From Stutzerimonas kunmingensis (GTDB lineage: Bacteria > Pseudomonadota > Gammaproteobacteria > Pseudomonadales > Pseudomonadaceae): a stretch of DNA of 64,000 bases. The notes below the pieces were generated by a model. That model did not search any database, was not told the origin of the DNA, and was given only the letters and a program-made list of their open reading frames with translations. Shown one piece after another: positions 19,530 to 28,076 of the stretch (positions are counted from its first letter, which is position 1; every line of letters starts with the position of its first letter). The stretch spans positions 62,001-126,000 of the forward strand of contig NZ_JACXXG010000010.1 in NCBI RefSeq assembly GCF_014764705.1. The letters run 5' to 3'. Position numbers and translations under genes: made by a program.

Positions 19530-20786
19530 TCAGGTCCGGCAGCCCGAACCCGTGCTGTGTTCATCCATCGGTTCTTCACATCCCGTACCACCGTCCGGGC
19601 GCGGGCGCAGCCAGATCGGTGCCAGGTAGCACAGCGCCAAGCCAAAGACTGTCAGCCAACCGAGCCCGGCGAGCATGTTCAGCAGCGGCACGGGAGCGCC
19701 CGGCAGCCTCGCACTGGCACGCAGCAGCGCGGCGAGCACCAGCAGGCAGGTCGCGATCGGCACCCAGCGCCGCTGATCCAGTGCATAGCCACTGTGGGTA
19801 CGCCCGGCGATGCACAGCACCGCGAGAATCGATACGCCCATGGCCCCGAGTGTCAGCAGATGGCGGCCGGCGCTGCTGGCAAAGCCGTCGGCTAGCAGCG
19901 AGACACCCAGTGCACCATAGCCCAGCGCCATCAGCCAGTAGACGCTGTAGAGCATCAGCGACCAGCGCTCCAGCAGCGCTCGGCCGATGTGCCAGTCGTT
20001 GAGCAGATTGAACATGGCGGCGGCTGTGGCCAGGGCCAGCCAGCCGTTCAGCGGGGCCGGCAGTGCCAGCCATTCGGCGAGAGTGAACAGGCTGATGCAG
20101 AAGATCGCCAGGTTGCGTCGTGGCGGACGCGCGCGGTAGTCGTCGTCCACGTCGTGCCCGGCATCCCGGCGTGCCTGGATGGCGTCGTTGAGAATGCGCA
20201 TGGAGATTCGGCTCATGGCCACCACGATCAGTACCATCATCACGCCGATGCCAGCGTACAGCCAACGCATCGGGTATCGGCCGCCGACGGCATCGACATG
20301 AAAGCCCACGGTCACCAGCGCCAGCGCGGCGAGCCCGCCGAACAAGCCGTACTGCCGGCGCAGCGGGTCGCCGAGCAGGCGCGGTGCGAGCAACACAAGC
20401 AGCGCAATGGCGAAGGCACTGTTGCACAGCGCCGCCGGCCACGGCCCGATGACGCCGGAAAGCCAGAAGCTCAGCCGAGCCGCTAGCCACAGCACTAGAA
20501 AACCGAAACCTACCTGCCGACCGAACGCTGCGGTAGCAGTGAATTCCGGCACCGCGGTGAGAACGAAGCCGGCGACCGCCGCCAGGCCGAAGCCGAGCAG
20601 CATTTCGTGGGCATGCCAGACCATTGGTCCACCCGGCACGCCTGGCAGCAGCAAGCCGAACCCGAGAAAGCCCAGCCAGAGTGCGATGCCGGCCACGGCC
20701 AGCAGCACGGTGGCGAGAAACAGTGGACGGAAGCTGCACAGCAGCAGCGGCCAGTTGGCGAGTCGCGGCGATAAGGTTTTCAGCAT
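19530..20786 (-). CDS. nnrS: NnrS family haem-copper membrane protein
   Basis: NnrS proteins are polytopic haem- and copper-containing inner-membrane proteins linked to nitric oxide metabolism and tolerance in denitrifiers. The 418-aa protein has about twelve hydrophobic segments and conserved histidines in PMVWHAHEMLLGFGLAAVAGF, typical of the family, plus NLLNDWHIGRALL and CIAGRTHSGY. The C-terminus is a soluble tail with two cysteines. It is the last gene of a five-gene minus-strand operon and overlaps the preceding ATPase gene by seven bases. Its presence behind an ANR/DNR-type site fits NO or low-oxygen control. Its partnership with a TonB/ABC uptake system is unusual. Confidence 0.88.
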   Translation of the reverse strand: MLKTLSPRLANWPLLLCSFRPLFLATVLLAVAGIALWLGFLGFGLLLPGVPGGPMVWHAHEMLLGFGLAAVAGFVLTAVPEFTATAAFGRQVGFGFLVLWLAARLSFWLSGVIGPWPAALCNSAFAIALLVLLAPRLLGDPLRRQYGLFGGLAALALVTVGFHVDAVGGRYPMRWLYAGIGVMMVLIVVAMSRISMRILNDAIQARRDAGHDVDDDYRARPPRRNLAIFCISLFTLAEWLALPAPLNGWLALATAAAMFNLLNDWHIGRALLERWSLMLYSVYWLMALGYGALGVSLLADGFASSAGRHLLTLGAMGVSILAVLCIAGRTHSGYALDQRRWVPIATCLLVLAALLRASARLPGAPVPLLNMLAGLGWLTVFGLALCYLAPIWLRPRPDGGTGCEEPMDEHSTGSGCRT

Positions 20787-21604
20787 CGTGAGCGCGCTCT
20801 GCTGGCGGAGGATAAGGGGGCCGCCTCGCGAATGGCGACTTTGGTGGCGCCAGGCAAGGTCTGCGGCGCGCGGCTGGCCAGGCCGAAACTTTCCCGTACG
20901 GCCGGCAACTGCAGCAGCTCGGCGGTGTGCTGATAGATCCAGGCATCGCTGCGCTGCACGGCTGGCAGATCCAGCTCCAGGTGGCTGACGATGCGCCCCG
21001 GCGCCGCCGCCATGACCAGGATGCGGTCGGCCAGGCGCACGGCTTCCATCAGGTCGTGGGTGATCATCAGCACGCCCATGCCGCGTGCAGCCTGCTCGGC
21101 CAGCAGCAGGGCATAAAGGTCTTCCTTGAGGCCGATATCCAGTGCGGCGAAGGGTTCGTCAAGCAGCAGCAAATCCGGCTGCAGCACCAGCGCCCGCGCC
21201 AGGGACACGCGGCTCTGCATTCCGCCGGAAAGCTGGTGCGGAAACTTGCCGAGATCGCCTGCGGCCAGGCCCAGACGCAGCGCCAGGGCCGCCGCCTGTT
21301 GCACGCGTTGCTGGCGCGGCATGCCGGCCGCCTTGAGCCCCAGGGCGATGTTGTCGAGCGTGGTTTTCCACGGCAGCAGCCGCGGTTGCTGGAACATGCT
21401 GGCGGGATTGCCGAAACCGTTGTCGATGCGACCTTCTTGGGCGTCCAGAAGCCCCGCGCAAAGATGCAGCAGGGTGGTCTTGCCGCAGCCGGAGGGGCCG
21501 ACCAGGGCGACCACTTCGCCTGCCGCCAGGTTGAAGTTGATGCCGCTGAATATCTCGTCGCGACCGAAGGCGTGGGCCAGGCCGTGGATGTGCAATTGCG
21601 TCAT
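20780..21604 (-). CDS. ABC transporter ATP-binding protein, nitrate/sulfonate/taurine type
   Basis: This 274-aa ATPase belongs to the NrtD/SsuB/TauB family. Walker A is GPSGCGKT (about 36-43), the signature LSGGMQSRVSLARAL and Walker B LLLLDEPFAALD, followed by MITHDLMEAVRLADRI. A C-terminal tail of about 50 residues follows the core. The ATG at 21604 overlaps the permease stop as ATGA; the frame runs further upstream but only through permease antisense frames. With the permease and binding protein encoded just upstream it forms a complete importer. The substrate is not evident. Confidence 0.88.
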   Translation of the reverse strand: MTQLHIHGLAHAFGRDEIFSGINFNLAAGEVVALVGPSGCGKTTLLHLCAGLLDAQEGRIDNGFGNPASMFQQPRLLPWKTTLDNIALGLKAAGMPRQQRVQQAAALALRLGLAAGDLGKFPHQLSGGMQSRVSLARALVLQPDLLLLDEPFAALDIGLKEDLYALLLAEQAARGMGVLMITHDLMEAVRLADRILVMAAAPGRIVSHLELDLPAVQRSDAWIYQHTAELLQLPAVRESFGLASRAPQTLPGATKVAIREAAPLSSASRARSRC

Positions 21605-22392
21605 GAAGACACCTCGCGCCAGCGCTCGACTTCGCGCTTGATCGGTTCCAGCAGCAGGTACTCCACCGCCAGCAGCAGACCGACCACCGCGGTGATCCAG
21701 GCCATGGTCGCGCTGGTATCCAGGTGCGAGCGTGATACCGCCAGCGCGGCGCCGACGCCGTCCTGGGTGGCGAGCAATTCGGCCATCACCACGATCTTCC
21801 ACGCCATGGCGAGCGCGGTGATCCAGGCGGGAAACAGGTAGGAGACGACGTGCGGCAAATAGACATCGAGCAACAGCATCCGCCGCGGCAGACGGAATGC
21901 CAGGGCCATGTCCTTGAGCTGGTTATCCAGCGTGCGGGTGCCTTGCAGTGCGCCGATGAACACCAGCGGAAAGCTGGCGATGAACACGGTGAACACCGGG
22001 GTGCCGTCGCTGGCGCCGAACCAGAGCATCGCCAGTACCAGCCACGCGATTGGCGGCATGCCCATGAGCACGGTGACCAGCGGCCGCGCCATCATCGAGG
22101 CAGTCATGGAGACACCGGCGGCAAGCCCGAGCACGCTGCCGACTGCCACGGACAGGGCAAAGCCGAGCAGCGCCCGGCGACTGGTGGCCAGCAGCTCCGG
22201 CCAGGCGGCACCTTCATCGATCAGCTGGAGCAGGCGGGCAAAGGTCTCCAGCGGCGCCGGCAGCACCAGCGCGCCATAGTGACTGGCCGCTGCCTCCCAG
22301 GCGGCCAGCAACAGAAACAGGCTGGCCAGCGCGCCCCAGCCGCTCCACAGATAGCCGGGCAGGCTGGTTAGCCAGCTGCGCAGGAGGCTCAT
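21601..22392 (-). CDS. ABC transporter permease, nitrate/sulfonate/taurine type
   Basis: The 263-aa protein has about six membrane segments and a BPD-type loop (NQLKDMALAFRLPRRMLLLDVYLPHVVSYLF) that should contact the ATPase. Other typical stretches are FALSVAVGSVLGLAAGVSM and LVTVLMGMPPIAWLVLAMLW. It is translated between the binding protein and the ATPase, each overlapping its neighbour by four bases, so the three are one coupled unit. Family members carry nitrate, sulfonates, taurine, pyrimidine precursors or other small organic ligands, so the substrate is open. Confidence 0.88.
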   Translation of the reverse strand: MSLLRSWLTSLPGYLWSGWGALASLFLLLAAWEAAASHYGALVLPAPLETFARLLQLIDEGAAWPELLATSRRALLGFALSVAVGSVLGLAAGVSMTASMMARPLVTVLMGMPPIAWLVLAMLWFGASDGTPVFTVFIASFPLVFIGALQGTRTLDNQLKDMALAFRLPRRMLLLDVYLPHVVSYLFPAWITALAMAWKIVVMAELLATQDGVGAALAVSRSHLDTSATMAWITAVVGLLLAVEYLLLEPIKREVERWREVSS

Positions 22393-23381
22393 CGCTGATC
22401 GCTGACTGGCGAGTAGAAGTCATCGGCCGGCAGCTTGCCGCCGATCAGCGCCGGATTCTTTTGCAACAGCAGCTCGAACAGATACTCCACTTCCGCCCGC
22501 GCCTCAGCGGCGGGCACGGCCTCCATCTGCGCCACGGCCAACGAATCGGTCACCGCTTCGGCGCTGAGCATCGGCAGATGCGTGGCGACCAGCTGCCCGC
22601 AGCGCTCGGCGTTGGCGCTGCACCATTGCAGCGAGTCGGCGTAGGCCTGGGCGATCCGTGCGGCGATCTGCGGCTGGTCCTTCACGCTGGCCATCAGCGC
22701 GATGCCCGCCTGCGGGATGCGTGCTTCGCGTTGCAGCAGGCGGCCCCACTCCTGTTGCAGGTCGACACTGCGATACAGATCCGGCGCAACCAGCCCCAGC
22801 GGCCCTTCGCTGGCCTTGCGCAGGGCCATGGAGATGGCCGGCTCGGCCAGCAGGGCATGGTCGGTACGACGCATCAGCAGCAGCTGCATGGCGTCGATCG
22901 GGGTGGCGACGTAGCGCAAACGCAGGTCCTTGCGCACATCGATGCCGGTACGCTCGGCCAGCAGGCCGAATAGGATGTCCGGCATGTCGCCGCGGAACGG
23001 CATGGCGATTTCCTTGCCGCGCAGGTCGTCGAGGGTGCTCAGGCCCTGCTCGCGGGATACCAGCCAGAGCAAGCCCCAGGTCGAAACGTTGAGCATGCGC
23101 AGCTTGGCGCCGCGGTTGTACAGGTTGGCGGCGACGTTGACCGGCATGGCCAGCACGTCCGCCTGCTGGTTAAGCGCCAGCAGGCGCAGCTGGTCGGGAT
23201 CGCGCCAGCTGACGAATTCCACCTTGTCCGCCAGGTCGTCCAGTGCGCCGGATTCGACCATGTGGATCAGCGGGTTCGATACCGACGAGGAAGGGCCGGC
23301 CAGGACCAGGAGCGGCAGCTTGTCCGCCAGCGCTGGTGCTCCAGCCGCCAGCAGAATGACCATCAGCAGATGGCGCAGCAT
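22389..23381 (-). CDS. Periplasmic substrate-binding protein of an ABC importer (NMT1/SsuA-like)
   Basis: This 330-aa protein has a signal peptide (MLRHLLMVILLAAGAPALA) and the two-lobed fold of the SsuA/TauA/NMT1 group, with LLVLAGPSSSVSNPLIHMVE at the start of the mature part, ALNQQADVLAMPVNVAANLYNRGA and LRGKEIAMPFRGDMPDILF. Two cysteines (WCSANAERCG) lie near the C-terminus. Its start codon overlaps the end of the TonB receptor gene, and its stop overlaps the permease start. The coupling to an outer-membrane receptor suggests that the ligand is too large or rare for porins, but which ligand it is cannot be told. Confidence 0.82.
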   Translation of the reverse strand: MLRHLLMVILLAAGAPALADKLPLLVLAGPSSSVSNPLIHMVESGALDDLADKVEFVSWRDPDQLRLLALNQQADVLAMPVNVAANLYNRGAKLRMLNVSTWGLLWLVSREQGLSTLDDLRGKEIAMPFRGDMPDILFGLLAERTGIDVRKDLRLRYVATPIDAMQLLLMRRTDHALLAEPAISMALRKASEGPLGLVAPDLYRSVDLQQEWGRLLQREARIPQAGIALMASVKDQPQIAARIAQAYADSLQWCSANAERCGQLVATHLPMLSAEAVTDSLAVAQMEAVPAAEARAEVEYLFELLLQKNPALIGGKLPADDFYSPVSDQR

Positions 23382-25444
23382 CAGAAGCTCCCGCTCAGCG
23401 CGACGGTGATGCCGCGCCCGGGTGCTTCCAGCTCGTTGCCGCTGATGCCGTCAGCCAGATGCTCGTGGTAGGCCTTGTCGAACAGGTTGCTCAGGCGCGC
23501 ATCGAGGTTGGCGGTCTGCAGTACACCGATCCTGCCGAAGCCCCAGCCAAGGCTGGCATCGGCGGTAACGAAGCCTGCGGTACGGTCCTCGCCACCGCGG
23601 GTGAACTCGGTCGCTACACGATCCTGCTCCGCGACGGCACGCAGCTGCGCATGCCAGTAGAGGCCGCGCTCGGCTGGCTGGCCGATGCCCAGGGTCAACT
23701 CGTGGGCCGGCATCTGGTGCAGTGGTTCGTCGTCCTGTTTGTTCTCGCCGCGCAGCCATGTGAAGCTGCCGTCCACCACGAAGGCGCCGACACCCTTGCT
23801 GGCGCTGCCTTCGAGGCCGTAGATCACCACTTTGTCGAGGTTCTCGGTGCGCTTGATCGGCAGCCCGTTCGTGGCGTTTGTGCCGGTCACGCGGCCGGCA
23901 ATGTAATCGTCGATGCGGGTGTGGAAGGCCGCCAGCTGATAGGTGAAATCGCCATCGTTACCCTTGAGGCCGAGCTCGAAACTGGTGGAGCGCTCCGGGT
24001 CCAGCAGCGGGTTGCCGACGTGGAAGTAGCCGTCGCCGCGCGGCGCATCGTCGTAGCGCTCGCGCATGTCGGCGGCGCGGTAGGCCTGGCCGACGTTGGC
24101 GTAGAGGTTCAGGGTGTCAGTCAGCGGATGCAGCGCGCCCAGCGACCACGACAGGTTGTGGTCGGTGCTGTCCAGGCCGCTGGTTGTAAATGAAGGACCG
24201 TTGCCCTTGGCGCGGGCGTCGGCGCTGATGCGGTCGTAGCGGGCGCCGGCGGTGAGGCGCGTCTGGCCGAGGTCGAATTCGTCCTGCACGAACAGTCCGT
24301 AGGACTCGATCTCGGCATCCTTGAAGGGGTCGTTGCGCTGGTTGTTGTTGAAGGTCGGCGGGCCATCCACGTAGCGCTCCGGATCGCCGGTCATCTTCCA
24401 GCCGTCGACGCCCACCGTCAGCAGGTGATCGGCGATTGGCACCACCCAGCTCGAGCGCAGTCCGTGGGTGATGAAGCTGACGTTGTTGCGTACATAGTCG
24501 CGGTCGAGCCGCTCGGAGTAGGCGCGGATCTCCCGGTACACCTCCTGACGATAGAGCTCGGTGGTCAGGGTGCCTTCACCGAGGCCGTTTTCCAGGCCGA
24601 TCTGGAACAGCTCGCGCTGCTGTTCCGGCGAATGGATGGTCGCGGTGCCGAGTGGTACCGGGATGCCGGCGCCGCCCGGCTGCCCGCCGGTACGCGCCGA
24701 GCCCGGGTACCAGACGTCGCGGTCGGTGTGGCGCTGGATGTTCAGGTTTACGCTGACATCCTCGGCCAGCCGTTGCTTGTACTTGAGCAGCAGGGTATCG
24801 GAGCTGTAGCCGGTGTTCTCTTCGGTACCGTTGGGGCTCTTGTAATCGTTGACCTTGCGCCCGGCAACGCCCAGCACCAAGGCATGATCGGAGCTGGAGT
24901 CGCGCAGCAGCGTAGCGCCGGTAAAGCCCTTGTCGACGCTGCTGGCGCTGGTGGAGAAGCGACCGCCGCGTTCGTCCTGCTCGGTGAAGCGTGCCTTTGG
25001 CGTGATCAGGTTGACCACCCCGCCCATGGCGCCGCTGCCGTACAGCACCGAGCCCGGACCCTTGACCACTTCGGCGCGTTCCAGCAGGCCGAGATCGAGC
25101 ATGGAGGCCAGCGAGCCCTGTGGCTGGCCGGAATTGACCCGCACGCCGTCGACCATCAGCACCACGCTTTCCTTCTTCATGCCGCGCAACACCGGGTTCT
25201 GCCCCCAGGCGCCGTCGCTATGCACGGCGAGCCCGGGCTTGCCGCGGAACAGGCTGCCGGCCGGCGCTGCCGTTTCGGTTGGCTGAGCCTGCAGCACCTC
25301 GATGGCTTGCGGAATGTCCCGCGTTGCGGCCTCGTAGCCCTTGGCGGTGACGACGGTTTCCTGCAGCTCCAGCGGAGCGGCGAAGGCGGACGCGCTGCTG
25401 ACGGCCAGGCAGGCCAGGGCGAGTGGGTGAAGGCGGAGTATCAT
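23381..25444 (-). CDS. TonB-dependent outer-membrane receptor
   Basis: The 687-aa protein should bring an iron- or metal-linked ligand across the outer membrane using the TonB system. It has a signal peptide ending in SAFA, a TonB-box-like start (LELQETVVTAKGYE), a plug domain with NPVLRGMKKESVVLMVDGVR and GPGSVLYGSGAMGGVVNL, and a beta-barrel that ends in a C-terminal phenylalanine (VALSGSF), as required for barrel assembly. The closest general type is the CirA/FepA/haem-receptor group; I see no clear FRAP/NPNL haem signature. The Fur box upstream points to iron control. It heads the operon with the ABC genes and nnrS. Confidence 0.88.
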   Translation of the reverse strand: MILRLHPLALACLAVSSASAFAAPLELQETVVTAKGYEAATRDIPQAIEVLQAQPTETAAPAGSLFRGKPGLAVHSDGAWGQNPVLRGMKKESVVLMVDGVRVNSGQPQGSLASMLDLGLLERAEVVKGPGSVLYGSGAMGGVVNLITPKARFTEQDERGGRFSTSASSVDKGFTGATLLRDSSSDHALVLGVAGRKVNDYKSPNGTEENTGYSSDTLLLKYKQRLAEDVSVNLNIQRHTDRDVWYPGSARTGGQPGGAGIPVPLGTATIHSPEQQRELFQIGLENGLGEGTLTTELYRQEVYREIRAYSERLDRDYVRNNVSFITHGLRSSWVVPIADHLLTVGVDGWKMTGDPERYVDGPPTFNNNQRNDPFKDAEIESYGLFVQDEFDLGQTRLTAGARYDRISADARAKGNGPSFTTSGLDSTDHNLSWSLGALHPLTDTLNLYANVGQAYRAADMRERYDDAPRGDGYFHVGNPLLDPERSTSFELGLKGNDGDFTYQLAAFHTRIDDYIAGRVTGTNATNGLPIKRTENLDKVVIYGLEGSASKGVGAFVVDGSFTWLRGENKQDDEPLHQMPAHELTLGIGQPAERGLYWHAQLRAVAEQDRVATEFTRGGEDRTAGFVTADASLGWGFGRIGVLQTANLDARLSNLFDKAYHEHLADGISGNELEAPGRGITVALSGSF

Positions 25445-25509
25445 CGAACGGCTCCCGGATAATTCGTCGGCGGTGATGCCGACTTGGATGGGAGTAATTC
25501 TCGTTTAGG

Positions 25510-25524
25510 TGATAATAATTATCA
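25510..25524. promoter_or_regulatory. Fur box upstream of the TonB-ABC-nnrS operon
   Basis: TGATAATAATTATCA is a perfect 7-1-7 palindrome and matches the Fur consensus TGATAATNATTATCA at every position. It lies 66 bases upstream of the receptor start codon, so iron-loaded Fur should repress the operon. Confidence 0.85.
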
Positions 25525-25525
25525 T

Positions 25526-25539
25526 TTGATCGCGATCAA
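25526..25539. promoter_or_regulatory. ANR/DNR (FNR-type) box upstream of the TonB-ABC-nnrS operon
   Basis: TTGATCGCGATCAA matches the FNR/ANR/DNR consensus TTGATNNNNATCAA exactly. It sits one base from the Fur box. If it is an activator site centred at -41.5, transcription would start near 25491 and the Fur box would cover about -20 to -33, a position where Fur binding would block RNA polymerase. Confidence 0.82.
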
Positions 25540-25558
25540 GTTTCCTGTCGCAAGCGCG

Positions 25559-26128
25559 CTACTGCTGCCAGTCGCAGAAACAGGCCACCGCCAGCGAATG
25601 GGTAGCGCGCACCTTGCGCCCGGCCAGCACGGCATCAAGGATAGGCTCGACGAAGCTGTTGTCCGAACTGCACACCGCACCTTCGCTGTAGGGGCCGATA
25701 TAGACCAGCTCCCCGCTTTGATCCCAGATGCCGACAGTGGGGCTGGCCGGTAGTTGCTCGGAGCCGGGCGGGGCGCTCAGCGGTTTCAGCGCTGCCCGCG
25801 GCTGCGGCAAGCGGCCCTTGCTGCCCGGCTTGCGTACTTCGTAGAAGTCCACGGGTTGTCCAGCAAAGCGCTTGAGCAGTTCTTCCAGGTGCTGCTGATT
25901 GCCGACGTTGCACGGGCATCCCGGGTCCCAGAAATGCACGAAGCGCACTGGTCCCGGGCCCTGTAGTTCGGCGGGCAGGCGCAGTGCGTCGCCGGAGAAC
26001 AGCTCGGCACGTTCGCCATCGAAGGTGCGCAGATAGCGCGCCTCGAACCACCAGAACGCAGCCAGCATGGCGCCGCCCCAGAGCAGGGCGATCAGTGCAG
26101 CGATCAGGTATTTGCGACGAGCACTCAT
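25559..26128 (-). CDS. Membrane-anchored thioredoxin-like protein (DUF6436-type)
   Basis: The protein (189 aa from the ATG at 26128) has an N-terminal membrane anchor (YLIAALIALLWGGAMLAAFWWF) and a thioredoxin-like domain facing the periplasm. The redox-type motif is degenerate: VHFWDPGCPCNVGNQQHLEE carries CPC in place of CxxC. Further conserved-looking pieces are SPTVGIWDQSGELVYIGPYS and EGAVCSSDNSFVEPIL. The frame is open upstream to 26215 but the anchor argues for 26128. It is on the same strand as the TonB operon but separated by the Fur/ANR region. The role is not known; the family assignment is from memory. Confidence 0.6.
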   Translation of the reverse strand: MSARRKYLIAALIALLWGGAMLAAFWWFEARYLRTFDGERAELFSGDALRLPAELQGPGPVRFVHFWDPGCPCNVGNQQHLEELLKRFAGQPVDFYEVRKPGSKGRLPQPRAALKPLSAPPGSEQLPASPTVGIWDQSGELVYIGPYSEGAVCSSDNSFVEPILDAVLAGRKVRATHSLAVACFCDWQQ

Positions 26129-26213
26129 GGCTGGCTCCGATGTGGGTGCGCAAGCTTGCCATGGCGCGGCGCAGAGCTGAATATCCCGAGTCCTTGCCAA
26201 CCGAAGAAAGTCC

Positions 26214-27152
26214 ATGCCCGCGCGTATCCAGCCCGATCGCCTGCGTAACAGCTTGCCCGCCCTGCGCGAAGCAGCTGACGCATCCGCCGAAACGTTGCAC
26301 TACCAGGCCTATTACGGCCTGGACATGCCGCATCGGGGCAATGTGCAGCGGCGACTCGGGCGTTTTCGTGTGCATGACTACGATGTCGTCGCCCAGGCCT
26401 GGTGGCCCGAGCAGCCCCACGCCAGCCTGCTGATCCTGCACGGCTACTACGACCACATGGGCCTGTATCGCCATGTGGTCGACTGGGGACTGGAGATGGG
26501 GTTCGCCGTGCTCGCCTGCGACCTGCCGGGCCATGGGCTGTCCAGCGGTCCCCGGGCGAGCATCAACGAGTTTGCCGAATACCAGGCGGTGCTGAGCGGT
26601 CTGTTCGAACAGGCACGCCAGCTCAATCTGCCGCGTCCCTGGCACCTACTTGGCCAGAGTACCGGCGGTGCCATCGCACTGGATCACCTGCTGCACCAGG
26701 CCGACAACCCGGACCTGGGCCGCACCATTCTGCTCGCTCCGCTGGTTCGACCGCGCGCCTGGTTGCGCTCGCGTGTCAGCTACGAACTGTTGCGGCGTTT
26801 CGTGCAGCAGATCCCGCGGACGTTCAGCGAGAACTCCAGTGATCCCGCTTTCCTCGAGTTCGTCCAGAGCCAGGACCCGCTGCAGCCGGACATCCTGCCC
26901 ACGGCCTGGGTCGGGGCCCTGTCACGCTGGATTCCCCGTATCGAGGGTGCGGCTGACAGCACGCACGCGCCGTTGATCATTCAGGGCGAGGCGGACATGA
27001 CCGTGGATTGGCAGTACAACCTGCCGATTCTGCAGCGCAAGTTCCCAAGTGCTGAGGTGCTGCGACTGCCCGAGGCGCGCCACCATCTGGTGAACGAGCG
27101 CGAGGAATTGCGCCAGGCGTACTTCGACTTCCTGCGCAAGCGCCTCAGATAG
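26214..27152 (+). CDS. Alpha/beta hydrolase, monoglyceride lipase/lysophospholipase-like
   Basis: This 312-aa protein is a serine hydrolase of the Hydrolase_4 group, which includes monoacylglycerol and lysophospholipid lipases. The oxyanion region is LLILHGYYDHMGLYRHVVDW, the nucleophile elbow GQSTGG, the acid in IIQGEADMTVDWQYN and the histidine in EARHHLVNERE. There is no signal peptide, so it is cytoplasmic. It is divergent from the thioredoxin-like gene and convergent with the next one. The natural substrate is not predictable. Confidence 0.8.
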   Translation: MPARIQPDRLRNSLPALREAADASAETLHYQAYYGLDMPHRGNVQRRLGRFRVHDYDVVAQAWWPEQPHASLLILHGYYDHMGLYRHVVDWGLEMGFAVLACDLPGHGLSSGPRASINEFAEYQAVLSGLFEQARQLNLPRPWHLLGQSTGGAIALDHLLHQADNPDLGRTILLAPLVRPRAWLRSRVSYELLRRFVQQIPRTFSENSSDPAFLEFVQSQDPLQPDILPTAWVGALSRWIPRIEGAADSTHAPLIIQGEADMTVDWQYNLPILQRKFPSAEVLRLPEARHHLVNEREELRQAYFDFLRKRLR

Positions 27153-27157
27153 CGGGA

Positions 27158-27922
27158 TCAGATGCCCTGCTGCGGCTCCAGCTCGGCGCCGCTCATGCCC
27201 ACCGCCAGGCCGGCGCGTAGCGCCTGCAGCGCGGCCTGGTAATAGGCCTTGCCTTCGTCCGACTGGGCGAATGTCACATATTCCTCCAGTTCGGCATCGG
27301 ACAGGTCGCGATAGACGTACAGCAGCGTGTTGTCGAGATCGGCCTCTATCTGCTCGATCATGCGTTGGCGCTGGCTGCTCAGCAGGCTCTGCGCCTGATT
27401 GCCACCGAGCAGGCCGGGAATCATCTGGCTGAGACTGTCGGCGGCGACGCCGGCCAGTGCCAGGCTGACTTCCGCGCCCGCTTCGCTGGCTGGCAGCGCC
27501 TGGGCCAGGTGGCGGATCAGCAGTTGTCGGTTGCTGCCGGCTTGCACCCGCGGCAGGCCGGCGGCGTGCTTGGCCAGCTGTTCGCGCCGTGCGGCGAGCA
27601 CTTCGGCCGAGACGATCTTGCGTCCCAGGGTCGACTGGAAGAATTCCAGCGCCGGCTGCGGCTCGGCCAGGTTGCCGCGCAATGCCTGCTGTGCGCGCTG
27701 GTCGATGGCATGGGCGGCGAAGCGGCGGTTGCTGTTGGTCACCAGTGCCTGGAATACCGCCGGTGGCAGGGTGTCCTTGTAGCGTTGCTGGGCCGCGGTC
27801 AGGGCATCGCCGAAATTGGCGCGCTGTTCGGTCCAGCCGGCGGTTTCGTAGAGTTCCTGATAGGTGTCGGCGAAGCTGCTGAAGCTCAAGGTCAGCAGTA
27901 CACAGGTCAAGAGGGCGCGCAT
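27158..27922 (-). CDS. Exported protein, DUF2059-like
   Basis: The 254-aa protein has a short signal peptide (MRALLTCVLLTLSFSSFA, then DTYQELYETAG). The mature part is entirely helical, with the late segment LLYVYRDLSDAELEEYVTFAQSDEGKAYYQAALQALRAG. That YxxLSDAEL..Y..F..S..GK pattern is typical of the DUF2059 group of periplasmic proteins of unknown function. The gene is convergent with the hydrolase gene, six bases apart. No functional partner is visible. Confidence 0.62.
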   Translation of the reverse strand: MRALLTCVLLTLSFSSFADTYQELYETAGWTEQRANFGDALTAAQQRYKDTLPPAVFQALVTNSNRRFAAHAIDQRAQQALRGNLAEPQPALEFFQSTLGRKIVSAEVLAARREQLAKHAAGLPRVQAGSNRQLLIRHLAQALPASEAGAEVSLALAGVAADSLSQMIPGLLGGNQAQSLLSSQRQRMIEQIEADLDNTLLYVYRDLSDAELEEYVTFAQSDEGKAYYQAALQALRAGLAVGMSGAELEPQQGI

Positions 27923-28076
27923 GGAAGCTCCTGTCTGGCGGGCGGTTCATTTTCCGTGCGTCGACGCGTGCTTGTCGAGGCGCACGGTTACTGCTGCCAT
28001 TTGGCGCAGCGACGCAGCTTGTAGCGGAGTCTCAACAGACCCTAGACTCCTGCGGTATCCCTTCGGAGTCACTTCC

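Noticed and set aside
25445-25558. Promoter acting toward the thioredoxin-like gene
   Set aside because: That gene ends at 25559 on the same minus strand, so the paired regulatory boxes can only serve the TonB operon downstream.
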